Positions 16,441-26,600 of a stretch of DNA of 64,000 nucleotides are shown piece after piece. The position numbers and the translations under genes are program-made. Origin of the DNA: Candidatus Cloacimonadota bacterium. Lineage in GTDB: Bacteria; Muiribacteriota; UBA6191. The notes under the pieces are model-generated. The model was not told where the DNA came from. It was given only the letters and a program-made list of their open reading frames with translations, and searched no databases. The DNA is taken from contig NVVD01000002.1 in the NCBI GenBank assembly GCA_002402105.1, positions 71,203 through 135,202 on the forward strand, written 5' to 3'. Every line of letters begins with the position of its first letter. Position 1 is the stretch's first letter.

Positions 16441-17546
16441 GTGTTTCTTTAAACGCAAATATGTCTCCCTTGTTAAAAGCAAAAGTTTTGGGACAGGTAG
16501 GTAAAAAGGCAATTTTACTAGTTGGTGGAAAAACTCATAGTGTAAATGTTGATAAATCTTTGTTAGAGGGCTCAAGAGTACATGGACGATTTTCTAAACT
16601 AACGGGAAATTTTGAAATAACAAAGTTAGGGCAAACTGCTGCTGGTGGAAAAAACCACTTAAATTCATATTTTCAAAGTCAGGGTATAGCTATGACTGAG
16701 TTAAACTTTTTGACAGGATCAAAGTTGATGGAAATGGGTAAAGCTTTAGATCCTAAAATATTTAGTGATATGAGCCGTTTTGCTCATTTATTAGGCGATA
16801 CAAGTGAGTTAAGTATAGAAGCGATGTTGATTGCTATGCAAAGAAAACTACCTATGTCTAAGGGTATCTTGTCTTTATTGATGCAGTTTTTGCCTTTTAC
16901 TAGTTTAAAAAAAGAATTATCTGATGGCGGAAAAGCTAAAATAAGCGATAAAGCTTTATTAAAGTTAAAATCATTATTGCCAGAGTTGAGAGGCAAGGGA
17001 ATAGACATAAAGTCTTTTTTATTAGATATAGGTATTGATGAAGAAATATTATTACAAAAAAATATATTTGAGTCAGATATATTAAGGGGCTTAGAACTAA
17101 AAAATGAAAGTTCAATAAGTAAACTTTTAAAAGATTTATTTAGTTTTTATAAGATTTTTACAGAAAAAAAAGAGGATTCTTTAGACCTATTTTTACAGGT
17201 CCCTTTTGTTGTAGACGAAGAATTAGAAGAGCTGTCGATTAGATATAAAAAAGAAAGCGTGAATAAAGCAGGTTCTATAGAAGATAGGCATAGTTTAGAA
17301 GTTTTACTTGATATGTCAAAACTAGGGAAAACTTATATACAATTTATTTTGAGCAATAAAAACCTATCGGTTTTATTAAGGTTAGAAAATATGCCAAAAG
17401 AGGCTCATTTAGAAGAGCTTGAAAAAGAATTTTTAGAGATTGATGATATTGAGATTGTTCGTGTAAAAATGACGACGGGTATTGTTGAGAGTATTGGTCG
17501 TACAAAACAAAAAATAGAAGCAATCAATTTGGATGTAAAAGCATGA
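16437..17546 (+). CDS. YlqG/FliK-like protein of unknown function
   Basis: A 369-residue protein with no signal peptide. The N-terminal 60 residues form a small beta domain (KAKVLGQVGKKAILLVGGKTH). A helical middle part includes KLKSLLPELRGKGIDIKSFLLDIG, and the last 80 residues (LEVLLDMSKLGKTYIQFILSNKNLSVLL) resemble the C-terminal part of flagellar hook-length proteins. The assignment rests mainly on position, between rnhB and a FlhB C-terminal-like gene, exactly where Bacillus subtilis carries ylqG. TTG is the start, supported by GAGG five bases upstream and overlap with the rnhB stop. Its role in bacteria is unclear. Confidence 0.55.
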   Translation: MSVSLNANMSPLLKAKVLGQVGKKAILLVGGKTHSVNVDKSLLEGSRVHGRFSKLTGNFEITKLGQTAAGGKNHLNSYFQSQGIAMTELNFLTGSKLMEMGKALDPKIFSDMSRFAHLLGDTSELSIEAMLIAMQRKLPMSKGILSLLMQFLPFTSLKKELSDGGKAKISDKALLKLKSLLPELRGKGIDIKSFLLDIGIDEEILLQKNIFESDILRGLELKNESSISKLLKDLFSFYKIFTEKKEDSLDLFLQVPFVVDEELEELSIRYKKESVNKAGSIEDRHSLEVLLDMSKLGKTYIQFILSNKNLSVLLRLENMPKEAHLEELEKEFLEIDDIEIVRVKMTTGIVESIGRTKQKIEAINLDVKA

Positions 17547-17800
17547 GAAAAAAAAGTGTTGCTTTAACTTACGATTCAAAAAATAAAGAAAATATTGCTC
17601 CTACTATTGTTGCAAAAGGTTCTGGTTTAATAGCAGAAAAAATCAACGAAATTGCAAAAGAAAATGATGTATATATTCATGAAGACTCTGATTTAGTAGA
17701 AGTTTTAGTTAAGCTTGAGGTTGGGTCTGAAATTCCAGAAGAGTTATTTGCAGCAGTAGCAAAAGTTTTGGCTTTTATTTACAAAATGAATAAAAAATAA
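17543..17800 (+). CDS. FlhB C-terminal-domain-like protein (YlqH-like)
   Basis: An 85-residue soluble protein equivalent to the cytoplasmic C-terminal domain of FlhB/EscU without the membrane part. Recognisable features are VALTYDSKNKENIAPTIVAKG, LIAEKINEIAKENDV, and EDSDLVEVLVKLEVGSEIPEELF. The NPTH autocleavage site of true FlhB is replaced by APTI, so self-cleavage is not expected. ATGA overlap couples it to the YlqG-like gene. No flagellar or type III secretion genes appear in the window, so it is an orphan of unknown function. Confidence 0.82.
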   Translation: MRKKSVALTYDSKNKENIAPTIVAKGSGLIAEKINEIAKENDVYIHEDSDLVEVLVKLEVGSEIPEELFAAVAKVLAFIYKMNKK

Positions 17801-17801
17801 A

Positions 17802-18437
17802 TTATCCCATAAAATTAGAGATACTAAAATACTGAATGTAGTCCCAATTTAAAAGAATCTTAAATTGATTTTGGTCTTTATATTTTTTTAGGTAATTTAA
17901 AATGTTGGGCTGAGCTTTTATATTGCTATATTTTTTGTCTAGTTGAAATTTAATGGTTCTTTTAATCTTTCTTTTGTCGTTTAAATACAAAGATAAAAGA
18001 GGAACTTTTATTGAATTTTGAATGGGTGACTCTTGTTGTATGTTTAAATTTACTTTTTGTAACGAGGAGAGGTAAATAGGGATTAAAATAGATTGTTTTT
18101 TATCTAGGTAAATGTTTGTTTGTAATTTATTTAAAAGAGTATGAAAAGTACTTTTTTGTTGAATAAATGTTTTGATTTTAGAGTTTATATTGATGCCAGA
18201 TAATCTTAATAGTTTAATTTGAGGTATCCATGAATGATTTTGGATTAAAATATTAAACTTTTGTTTTCCTTGGTATTTATAACATTGAACTTTTTGTTCA
18301 ATAGAGATTATTTGACTTTTACCTCTTGTCATGAGTAAAGATAAGGTGATTAAAAATAAAAGTAAAAAAGTACAAATAGGTACAAATTTTGTCAAATTAC
18401 TACGAAAAGTGAGATAAATCTTGTTTGTTTTGGTCAT
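17802..18437 (-). CDS. Single-pass membrane protein of unknown function
   Basis: A 211-residue protein with a basic N-terminus, one hydrophobic helix (about residues 19-36, PICTFLLLFLITLSLLM) and a lysine- and glutamine-rich extracytoplasmic part with beta character (KFNILIQNHSWIPQIKLLRL; KVNLNIQQES). No family is recognised. It converges with the YlqH-like gene, leaving one base between stops, and diverges from the first giant secreted protein, with 39 bases between the two starts. The promoters of the two divergent genes must therefore overlap, and the two could be co-regulated. Confidence 0.6.
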   Translation of the reverse strand: MTKTNKIYLTFRSNLTKFVPICTFLLLFLITLSLLMTRGKSQIISIEQKVQCYKYQGKQKFNILIQNHSWIPQIKLLRLSGININSKIKTFIQQKSTFHTLLNKLQTNIYLDKKQSILIPIYLSSLQKVNLNIQQESPIQNSIKVPLLSLYLNDKRKIKRTIKFQLDKKYSNIKAQPNILNYLKKYKDQNQFKILLNWDYIQYFSISNFMG

Positions 18438-18440
18438 TTT

Positions 18441-18468
18441 TTGTTAGTATTCCCGCATTAATTATATA
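18441..18468 (+). promoter_or_regulatory. Candidate promoter placing the transcription start at or next to the start codon
   Basis: TTGTTA (18441-18446), a 16-bp spacer and TATATA (18463-18468) lie so close to the ATG at 18477 that transcription would begin within a base or two of it. No Shine-Dalgarno is present. This would give a leaderless message. The call is inferred from spacing only. Confidence 0.35.
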
Positions 18469-18476
18469 AAAAAACT

Positions 18477-21400
18477 ATGAACAAATTTATTACTATTATT
18501 TTTTATACCCTGATTCTTGTTTTGATGCAAGCAAATTTGTCTATTTCTTACGCTATTTGTACTAAATCTGAGGGGTCAGCAGGTGCTTGTGATGCAACAG
18601 ACAATGCAGACCCTGATTGTGCTTTAACAAAAGTTGCCGTTGGTACTAGCATAACAGGGGCAGAAGATATAGAACCAGATGGCAAAAGAACCTCTTTTGA
18701 TAAGTATAACATTGACTATCGAAATGATGGAGGAGCTGAGCGTGGATACCAAGCCCAAATTATAGGTTTAAGTGGAAACGATTTAGGTTCTACTGATAGT
18801 CAGCGAACTTGTGAGGGTAAATTAATTGCGTTTTTTAATGATCCTGGCGAAAAACAAGTTCGTGTTCAAGTAACTCAAACACCAAGTAATTTACAAGCTA
18901 CGTCTTCAAATGCGTTTAAAGTTACTTATGATATAAGTCCTCCTGAACTACGAATCACTAGAGTGTTTGTAGGAGCTTCTAGTGAAGGAGAAGGGTTACC
19001 TTACTCTGCTGGTTCGATGTATTTTACATCAGGAGAAATAACAATTTTGGCGAATGTATCAGATGTTGCTCCTGCTCAAGATATTAAACTACTTGGTATG
19101 CAAGTAGTGAGTGGCTTGCCAGATACTCAGACGGTTCAAACCAGTGCAAACTTAGATGGTAAGTTTGATTTTGCATTAGGGCTTGGAGGCAAAGAAGAAG
19201 GTACGTTTCAAATACGAATTTCTGGCATTGATTCAGATAAAATAACATTTGGAGATGGTTCTCCAGCAAACTTTTCGTCTCCTCAATTGATTCAAGTGAC
19301 TTTAGATCAAACCTCTCCAGTATTATTAAAATTAGAAATTATTACAAACCCTTCTAAACCAGAGCAAAAAACTCAAGATGTGCCGGGGGTTTTTATCCCA
19401 CCAGGAGAGTTTAGAGTTCGGGCAACTTTTTCAGAAGATTTAGCAAAACCACCCACTTTATTAATAACACAGCAGGGCTTGGGTATTGGTGACCCATCAG
19501 ACCCCTATCCAGTTGGTTTTGATGCCGCTTTATTTGCATCCAGTAAATCAATCATTGAATATACTGTAACGCCATTAGTTGCAGATAAAGATATTGGGCC
19601 AATTGATTTCTCTTTTAGAGAAGATGGAACCGATAGAGCAGGAAACCCAATAGATGCAAATTCAGGTGTTTTTACGGGTAGCTCAGGGATGTCTATTGCA
19701 AGAGCTGTTATTTTAGATACAATACCACCAGACATCAATAGAGTTGCCGAAAATAGCGTGGGAGAAGTACAAAGTATCCCTGCAAATAATGAAAAAATAG
19801 CAAAAGGCTTTTTTCCTGATAGAATCACCATTATTACAAGAGATTATGATTTACCAGAAAGAGTAGGAGAAGACTCTGGTGGTGATTTAGCAAGTACTGC
19901 AAACGCTTCTGGAGTAGACTTTAATAAAATTTTAGGAAGTGCTGAATCATCAGAAGATGGTATAAAAGTAGAGGTCACTGACCCAAATGATAGAAAAATA
20001 CCAGGTACTTTAGTAACTCAGCCTCCTAATGGCCTGCAATTGATATTGCCAGACCCCTTAATTTTTTATTCTGATTTAGGTGGTGTGCCTCCAGAAGGAG
20101 TATACACTGTAAAAACAACTTTAATTGATAAGGTTGGCAACTTAGGAATTGAAACTTTCTTTTTTACGATGGATAATACAAATATTAGAGGAGATACGAT
20201 TCAAGTTTCTTTGTCTCCTCCATCAGATGGTACAGGTAATATAGGGACTCCCAACCCGTTTTTAGTAAACCCTATTAATGATAATATTTTACCAGATAGC
20301 CCCGACTTGATATCGGATCTAAGTACTTTAAACTCAGTGAATACTTTAGATGGTTTCAAGGTTTGCTCGTCTGACCCAAGTTTTAATTTAACTCGTTCGA
20401 CCTTTCTTTTAAAAGCAAGATTAAATGGACCCGATACCATTGGTAGAACGATGGTTGTTACTGGTGCGCCAAATATTAATGATGATGATAATAGCTGTAA
20501 TGTACAGGGGGCAACAGAGATTAGAGTAGATAAAGATCAACGATCTATATTCCCTAATTTAAATTTTGACTTTCCAAATCCTGATGGTGTTGGAGAAGCT
20601 GTTCCAGAAGGTGAAGTTGATCCAAGATTTGGACAGTTTGATGGGCCATATTTTGTTGAAATTGTTGCTGTTGATGAAGCAGGCAATTTTTCTGATCCAA
20701 TAAGAAAAGAGTTTTTACTTGATACAACGGCCCCTTATACAGAGTCAACTTTTCCAAAAAATAATGGTAAAATTGGTGGAGCTCTAAGACATGTTTCTGC
20801 TGTTGTTGTTGATCCTCATCCACCCAGATTACATGTTTTTGATGCAGAAGGTCATATTAATTATGGCTCTGGAATTTCAAAAGACCATACAACGATTAAA
20901 CTTTTTTTACAGACACAATATAAAAACGGTACCTTAGACCCAGATGTTTTTGGGGCAGAAAATGTGCTTAGAGGTGCTTTGAGGTTTGTACATAATCCAA
21001 ACTCAAGTAATCCCGATTTACCAAGTTTTAACCCAAATGATGACTCGTTTAGAGTTTTATTAGAGTTTGTAGATAAAGATTCAACACCTGTTGAACTACC
21101 AAGTGATGGTAGTGCTGATGGTATTTATAAAATAGAAGTGGTACCAGCAGATAATGCAGGTAACTCTTTAACAGATGCTCTAGCAGAGACAACAGGTTAT
21201 AAAGTACCAGCAGAAAATCCAAATAAAGTTTTAGAACTAAGAAAAGACTGGTTCTTTTTATACGACTCTGTTGCACCAAACTTAAAAGTAGATCCAATTG
21301 GTGGAAGAGACTTTGTTGATGAAATTAAAGTAAACGGAAATAAATTTGGATTGACAGGAAAAATTCAAGACCTTTCTGCAAAAGCTGCTGATCCGACTCA

Positions 21401-23648
21401 AGGTGGCTCTGGTATAGAAAGAGTAGAGTACTCCGTTGTTTATAAAACTACCGATGGTGCTTTGGTTCAAACTCAAACAGTAAATGGAAGAGAAAGAAAA
21501 AATCCTATTATTGATTCAGCACATGCAATATTAGCTGCATATGGTGATCCATCAAATGATCCAACACTTTCATCTACAAAACCATTAGACCCAGTTTCAT
21601 ATGCTATATTTCCAATGGAAGAACTAGCTTGGACGATTCAAGATTCTTTTCCTGATGTTTTAGATTTAATTGGTCCATCAGATGTAGCAGACGGAAAAGA
21701 AGCCAACTACTGGCTAGAAATTAAAGCGATTGACCAAGCAGGAAACGAAACAAAAAGAGAAATAAAGTTGATGGTTAGTTTTGGAGGGATACCTGCCCCA
21801 CAAATTATAGAACCAAAAATTAATGAATTTTTTAAAAAGAGCGTAATAGATTTTGAGTTTTCAGCTATTGAACAAGCAAATGATTATGTTATGACTATCA
21901 CGCATCCAAATGCTTCTATAACAACAAGAGCGATACCAATTGGTAAACCCAATGAAAACGTAAAGTTTATCGATATTCTCTCTAAAGAAGGAGAATATAA
22001 ATGGAAAATAGTAGCTAGAGACTCTGTCGGAAATTTAGGCACAGAGAGCTTTTTACAGACATTTACCATAGATAGACAAGTACCTAAGATAAACTTGGTG
22101 AGTTGGACTGACTTGAGTCCTCAATCTCAGGGTAAATTAACAAGAGGTATATTTAAATTAAGTCTGTTGTTTAACGAGCCTTTAGAGACTTTTCCTTATG
22201 TTGTTTTTCAACCGTTTAATGGTTCAGCTGTTCAGCCTCAATTACTTGTTACATCAAATAGTGAAGGTAACTTATGGGAAGGTGTTGCAACTATTCCTGA
22301 AACTGCTACAGCGATTTGGGATGGCTTTGCAACGGTTGAAGTGTCAAAAGCTAAAGATTTTGCTGGTAATGAGTTAAGAAAAGATAGGAGCATTACTTTT
22401 GAAATTGATACAGGGCCATCTTATGAAGTCAAAATGTTTGAAAACCCAATCAACCATGAAGAGATTTTATTGGTGATAAAGTCTTCTGAGCAATTACTAG
22501 GAGATATTAGCCTCTTAGAACCTAGCGGAATTAAATTTTTATCTCATGATGTTTTGAAAATACCTGGTAGAGTTAATAGCTATCAAAACTCATTTACATT
22601 AATTAACTCATCAGTTGATGAGGCTAGTGTAAAAATTGTAGGTGAAGATATTAATGGTAATAGCTCTTCTAGAGTAGTTAGATTTCCTTTAATTAAAGTG
22701 AACCCAAAGCAAAGTAGTATATTACGGTCAAAAAGTTTACTTGTAAGTATACCTAAAAATGCTGTAGCAGTTGAGAGGTCAATAGCTTTACTACCTCCTA
22801 GTGAGTTTGCTTTGAGTGAGAGTAAGGGCGATGAGTTAATTAAGGTACAAGAGTTGGGTTTATTGAGCCCTACAAATATAGAGTTTTTAACTCCAAGTTT
22901 TGGCAAGTTGACTATCAATAGACCACTAGCAAAAAAAGAAGCTTTGTTTATACAAGGTAGATCTAGTCGTCAATACTTAGCTGTAACCTACTTAAACGGA
23001 GAACTTTTATTTGATGTAAATCATGGCGGAAGCTTTGCTATTTTTAAAGATATTAAAGCTCCAAAAATTACTTTAGATAATGAAAATGAAGATGAGCTAT
23101 TATTATCTGGTTTTAATGCAAAGTTTACTTTTAGTATGCAAGACTTAGGTACCGGACTAGGTGACTTTAGTGTTAAAATTGGTGCAAAAGAAATGAAGGT
23201 AGTCTCTTTAGGTGGGGATAGCTATGAAGCTAGCTATCAAGGTCATTTACCAAGAGGTCAACATAGCATTTCAATTGTTTCAAATGACAAAGTTGGTAAC
23301 AAGTCAATATTAAAAGCAAGTGCAAGTGTTAGTGGGCCAATTAGATTGAGCGCTCAGGTTTATCCAAACCCAGCTAGATCAACTCTAAAGGTTAGATATA
23401 AACTTAGTAGGTCAGCAAGAAACCTATCATTTAAAATTTATGATAGTGCTGGTGATCGTGTTTTTATGAGTTCACTAAAAACTGACATTAGTATAACAGC
23501 TGTTGCTGGGACAAACGAATTTGAATGGGAATTAGAAAACTCAAGAGGACTTGAAGTTGCTAATGGAGTATATATATTGCAAATTGATGCAGAAGATAAC
23601 CAGGGCTATCGTGATAGGATACGTATAAAAATAGCTGTATTGCGTTAA
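18477..23648 (+). CDS. Giant secreted Ig-like repeat protein with FlgD/type-9-sorting-like C-terminus (paralogue 1)
   Basis: A 1,723-residue protein with a signal peptide (residues about 1-26, ending ISYA) and a cysteine-containing N-terminal block. It consists of many beta-sandwich modules with bacterial Ig-like signatures such as LDQTSP, LDTIPPD, LDTTAP, DKVGN and DEAGN at intervals. The last 102 residues (1622-1723) form a FlgD-Ig/type A sorting-like domain: VYPNPARS, FKIYDSAGDRV, FEWELENSRG, VANGVYILQI and a terminal KIAVLR. It is adjacent to and clearly paralogous with the next gene (23672). It is likely secreted or surface-displayed, and adhesion or structural roles are typical of such architectures. 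No catalytic domain is recognised. The leaderless-like start is unusual. Confidence 0.8.
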   Translation: MNKFITIIFYTLILVLMQANLSISYAICTKSEGSAGACDATDNADPDCALTKVAVGTSITGAEDIEPDGKRTSFDKYNIDYRNDGGAERGYQAQIIGLSGNDLGSTDSQRTCEGKLIAFFNDPGEKQVRVQVTQTPSNLQATSSNAFKVTYDISPPELRITRVFVGASSEGEGLPYSAGSMYFTSGEITILANVSDVAPAQDIKLLGMQVVSGLPDTQTVQTSANLDGKFDFALGLGGKEEGTFQIRISGIDSDKITFGDGSPANFSSPQLIQVTLDQTSPVLLKLEIITNPSKPEQKTQDVPGVFIPPGEFRVRATFSEDLAKPPTLLITQQGLGIGDPSDPYPVGFDAALFASSKSIIEYTVTPLVADKDIGPIDFSFREDGTDRAGNPIDANSGVFTGSSGMSIARAVILDTIPPDINRVAENSVGEVQSIPANNEKIAKGFFPDRITIITRDYDLPERVGEDSGGDLASTANASGVDFNKILGSAESSEDGIKVEVTDPNDRKIPGTLVTQPPNGLQLILPDPLIFYSDLGGVPPEGVYTVKTTLIDKVGNLGIETFFFTMDNTNIRGDTIQVSLSPPSDGTGNIGTPNPFLVNPINDNILPDSPDLISDLSTLNSVNTLDGFKVCSSDPSFNLTRSTFLLKARLNGPDTIGRTMVVTGAPNINDDDNSCNVQGATEIRVDKDQRSIFPNLNFDFPNPDGVGEAVPEGEVDPRFGQFDGPYFVEIVAVDEAGNFSDPIRKEFLLDTTAPYTESTFPKNNGKIGGALRHVSAVVVDPHPPRLHVFDAEGHINYGSGISKDHTTIKLFLQTQYKNGTLDPDVFGAENVLRGALRFVHNPNSSNPDLPSFNPNDDSFRVLLEFVDKDSTPVELPSDGSADGIYKIEVVPADNAGNSLTDALAETTGYKVPAENPNKVLELRKDWFFLYDSVAPNLKVDPIGGRDFVDEIKVNGNKFGLTGKIQDLSAKAADPTQGGSGIERVEYSVVYKTTDGALVQTQTVNGRERKNPIIDSAHAILAAYGDPSNDPTLSSTKPLDPVSYAIFPMEELAWTIQDSFPDVLDLIGPSDVADGKEANYWLEIKAIDQAGNETKREIKLMVSFGGIPAPQIIEPKINEFFKKSVIDFEFSAIEQANDYVMTITHPNASITTRAIPIGKPNENVKFIDILSKEGEYKWKIVARDSVGNLGTESFLQTFTIDRQVPKINLVSWTDLSPQSQGKLTRGIFKLSLLFNEPLETFPYVVFQPFNGSAVQPQLLVTSNSEGNLWEGVATIPETATAIWDGFATVEVSKAKDFAGNELRKDRSITFEIDTGPSYEVKMFENPINHEEILLVIKSSEQLLGDISLLEPSGIKFLSHDVLKIPGRVNSYQNSFTLINSSVDEASVKIVGEDINGNSSSRVVRFPLIKVNPKQSSILRSKSLLVSIPKNAVAVERSIALLPPSEFALSESKGDELIKVQELGLLSPTNIEFLTPSFGKLTINRPLAKKEALFIQGRSSRQYLAVTYLNGELLFDVNHGGSFAIFKDIKAPKITLDNENEDELLLSGFNAKFTFSMQDLGTGLGDFSVKIGAKEMKVVSLGGDSYEASYQGHLPRGQHSISIVSNDKVGNKSILKASASVSGPIRLSAQVYPNPARSTLKVRYKLSRSARNLSFKIYDSAGDRVFMSSLKTDISITAVAGTNEFEWELENSRGLEVANGVYILQIDAEDNQGYRDRIRIKIAVLR

Positions 23649-23671
23649 TGATTTATGGATTATTTTAAGAT

Positions 23672-26600
23672 ATGAATTTTTCTAAGACCTTTTTAATTTC
23701 TTTGATTGCGATGTATTTTTTACTAGCAAAAGGTTTTTGTGTATGCGTAGGAAATGAACGGGGTGCCTGTCTTGGAGATGACCCTGTTACTTGTACTATT
23801 ACTAGACTGGTAGTAGGCCCAAGCTTAGCAGCAACAGAAGATGTAGATAAAGGTCGAACCTCTTTTACAAGGTATCCAATCGAATTTACACACAATGGAG
23901 CTAGCGCATCTTTTACAGTTAGACCCCTTACTAGTGATAAAGATGCTGGTTTGTCAGCTACAGAAAATGTTTGTGACGGAAAAGTCATTGCTTTTTTTAA
24001 TATACCAGGCGAAAAAAATATAGGCTTAGAAGCCCATCAAAGTGGTGTTACAAGTGAAACAACAATTTCAAGTTCAAACTCTTTTAAAATTATTTATGAT
24101 AATGTAGCTCCAGAAATAACAATTACAGAAATTTTTTTAGGGCCAGATACATCTGCTAAAAGAGAGATATTTTCAGCTGGATCTACTTATTTCACATCGA
24201 ACGAAATAACAATCAAAGCAAGAATTGTTGATTTGGCGCCAGCTGTACCGAGTGACCAATTAGCAATTCAAGTTATAGCAGGATTAAGAGAAAAAGGACC
24301 AATTATTCCTCCTTCTGCACAGGGTAATGGTTTGTTTGAATTAACTTTAGGTCTATCAGGAGAAAATGACGGTGAATACAATATAGAAGTGGCAGGCTTA
24401 GATGCAATAGGTGGAAAATTTCCTGATGATAGTCCTGCTAATGTTTCAAGAGGGGTCCCTTTTAGAGTAATCAAAGATTCTACATCCCCTGTATTAATAA
24501 AAATTGAAATCATTAGAGACCCAAATGGACCAGCAAGAAAAACTTTTGATGTTCCTAATGTATTTGTTTCTGCTGGAACATTTAAAATTAGAGCAAGTTT
24601 TTCAGAAGATATGGGGGTTCCTCCAAATGTTATTGTTCAAAGTGAGGGCTCTGGTTTTGGTGAACCTTCGGCCTCAAGTATTGCTTTATTAGATACCTCT
24701 TTGTTTCCTGCTAGCAGAAAAATAATTGAGTATAATTTTACTCCTTTGCTTGGTTTAAATGATCTAGGAGCGTTAACAATTGCTTTTTCTTCAAATGGTC
24801 AAGATTTGGCAGGTAATCCATTAGATTTATCAAAAGGTGCATTGTCTGGTGCTGTTGGTTTAGGGGATGCTAGCGGAATCAAATCAGCTGTGATACTTGA
24901 TATTATACCTCCTGATCTAAAAAGAATTGTCGCAGGTGATATTGGTTCTATTCAGTCAATTCCTAAAAATGGGCAAAAGCTGCCAAAACAAGGGTTTCCA
25001 AAAGAAATTACAATAATAGTAGCAGATTATAACTTTTCAGAAACTGGTATTCCAAGTGGCTCAGAAGAAGAAATATTTAAGACAAATAATGCTTCTGGTG
25101 TTGATTTTGATAGATTATTAGATAGTGGTTCAGCCCAAGACTCTTTAGGCATTAAAGTAGAGGTTTTAGACCCAGAAGGAAAGGCTATTAATGGTACAAT
25201 TTCAACAAAACCACCCAACGGTTTAGTTTATTTATTCTCAAATTTAATAGAACTTTTTCCGCCAAATGGGTTTGCACCAGCGGGTGCATACACTGTAAAA
25301 GTTTCTTTAATTGATAAGGTTGGTAATACTTCAATTGAAACTTTCTTTTTTAATATTGATGCTACAGACGTTGACCCAAATACAATCGAGGTTTCATTAC
25401 TTCCAGAAAAACCAGCACTTGGTTTTACTCCAGATAGCGGAAACCCCCTACATGAAAATCCACTTACAGGCATTTTAGTCCCTGATAATCCGGCATTAGT
25501 AGATTTGGCTCTGGTTGAATCTGTTCGTGAACTAGCTAGTTTTAAGGTTTGTTCAAGTGATACAACTATTAATTTAACTCAAACTGAGGTTAAATTGAAA
25601 GCTAGATTAAATGGACCTGATACTGTTGCAAAAACTATGATTATTACGGGTTCTGTAAATGTCAATGATGAAGAAAATACCTGTAATGTAAAAGGTGCTT
25701 TTAGTTTTGATGTTTTAAGAGATCAATTAAAACCTTTTCCAAATTTAAATTTTGATTTCCCTAATCCAACTCAAGTAGGCAATGGTGTATTGCCAGGAGA
25801 GAGAGACCCTCGTTTTGGGAGATTTGATGGGCCATATCAAGTTGAAGTCATTGGGGTTGATGATGCTGGCAATATTTCATCTCCGATTTTAAAGGAGTTT
25901 TTATTAGATACAACTCCTCCTTTAACTTGGGATACCTTTCCTCGTTTATATGCAAAAATAAAAAGTCCTTTGAGACATGTATCGGCTGAAATAAAAGATC
26001 CTCATCCTCCGAGATTACATACTTTTGATGCTGATGCTAAATTAAACTTTGGTTCTGGCATCTCACAAACCCATAGTTCGATGAAACTATTTTTAGATGA
26101 GCCCTATAGAGAGGCTGCTTTGAGTCCAGACTTATTTAAAGGTTCAGAAAGAGAATTAGCTTCGTTTTTGACATATACTCATAGGCCAAATGCTGTTGAC
26201 CCAGAGGCAGCAGGGTATAACCCAAGAGATGATGCTTATAAAGTTTTACTTGAGTTTACAAACTTAACTTCAAAAGTAGAGACTTTACCGATTGATGGAA
26301 GTGCTGATGGTATTTATAGAATACAGGTTGTTCCTGTTGATAATGCTGGAAACAGTATACAAGCAGCTATTGATGGAAAATCAGGCTTTCAACCATCACA
26401 GGACTCAAAAGATATTACAACAGAAACAAGAAAAGATTTTGTTTTTTTATTGGACTCAATTGCTCCTGTCATGTCTTTTAAAGAAGTTAATGGTAAGCAA
26501 CCACAAAAGTTACAAATATCTGGTGATAACTTTCACCTTGAGGGTGAAATTCAAGATTTATCAGCAAGATTAGACGATGCAACAAAAGGTGGTTCTGGTA

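Noticed and set aside
22583..22918. Reverse-strand frame of 111 codons inside giant paralogue 1
   Set aside because: It lies wholly within a coherent repeat protein, with no promoter or Shine-Dalgarno and no recognisable product.
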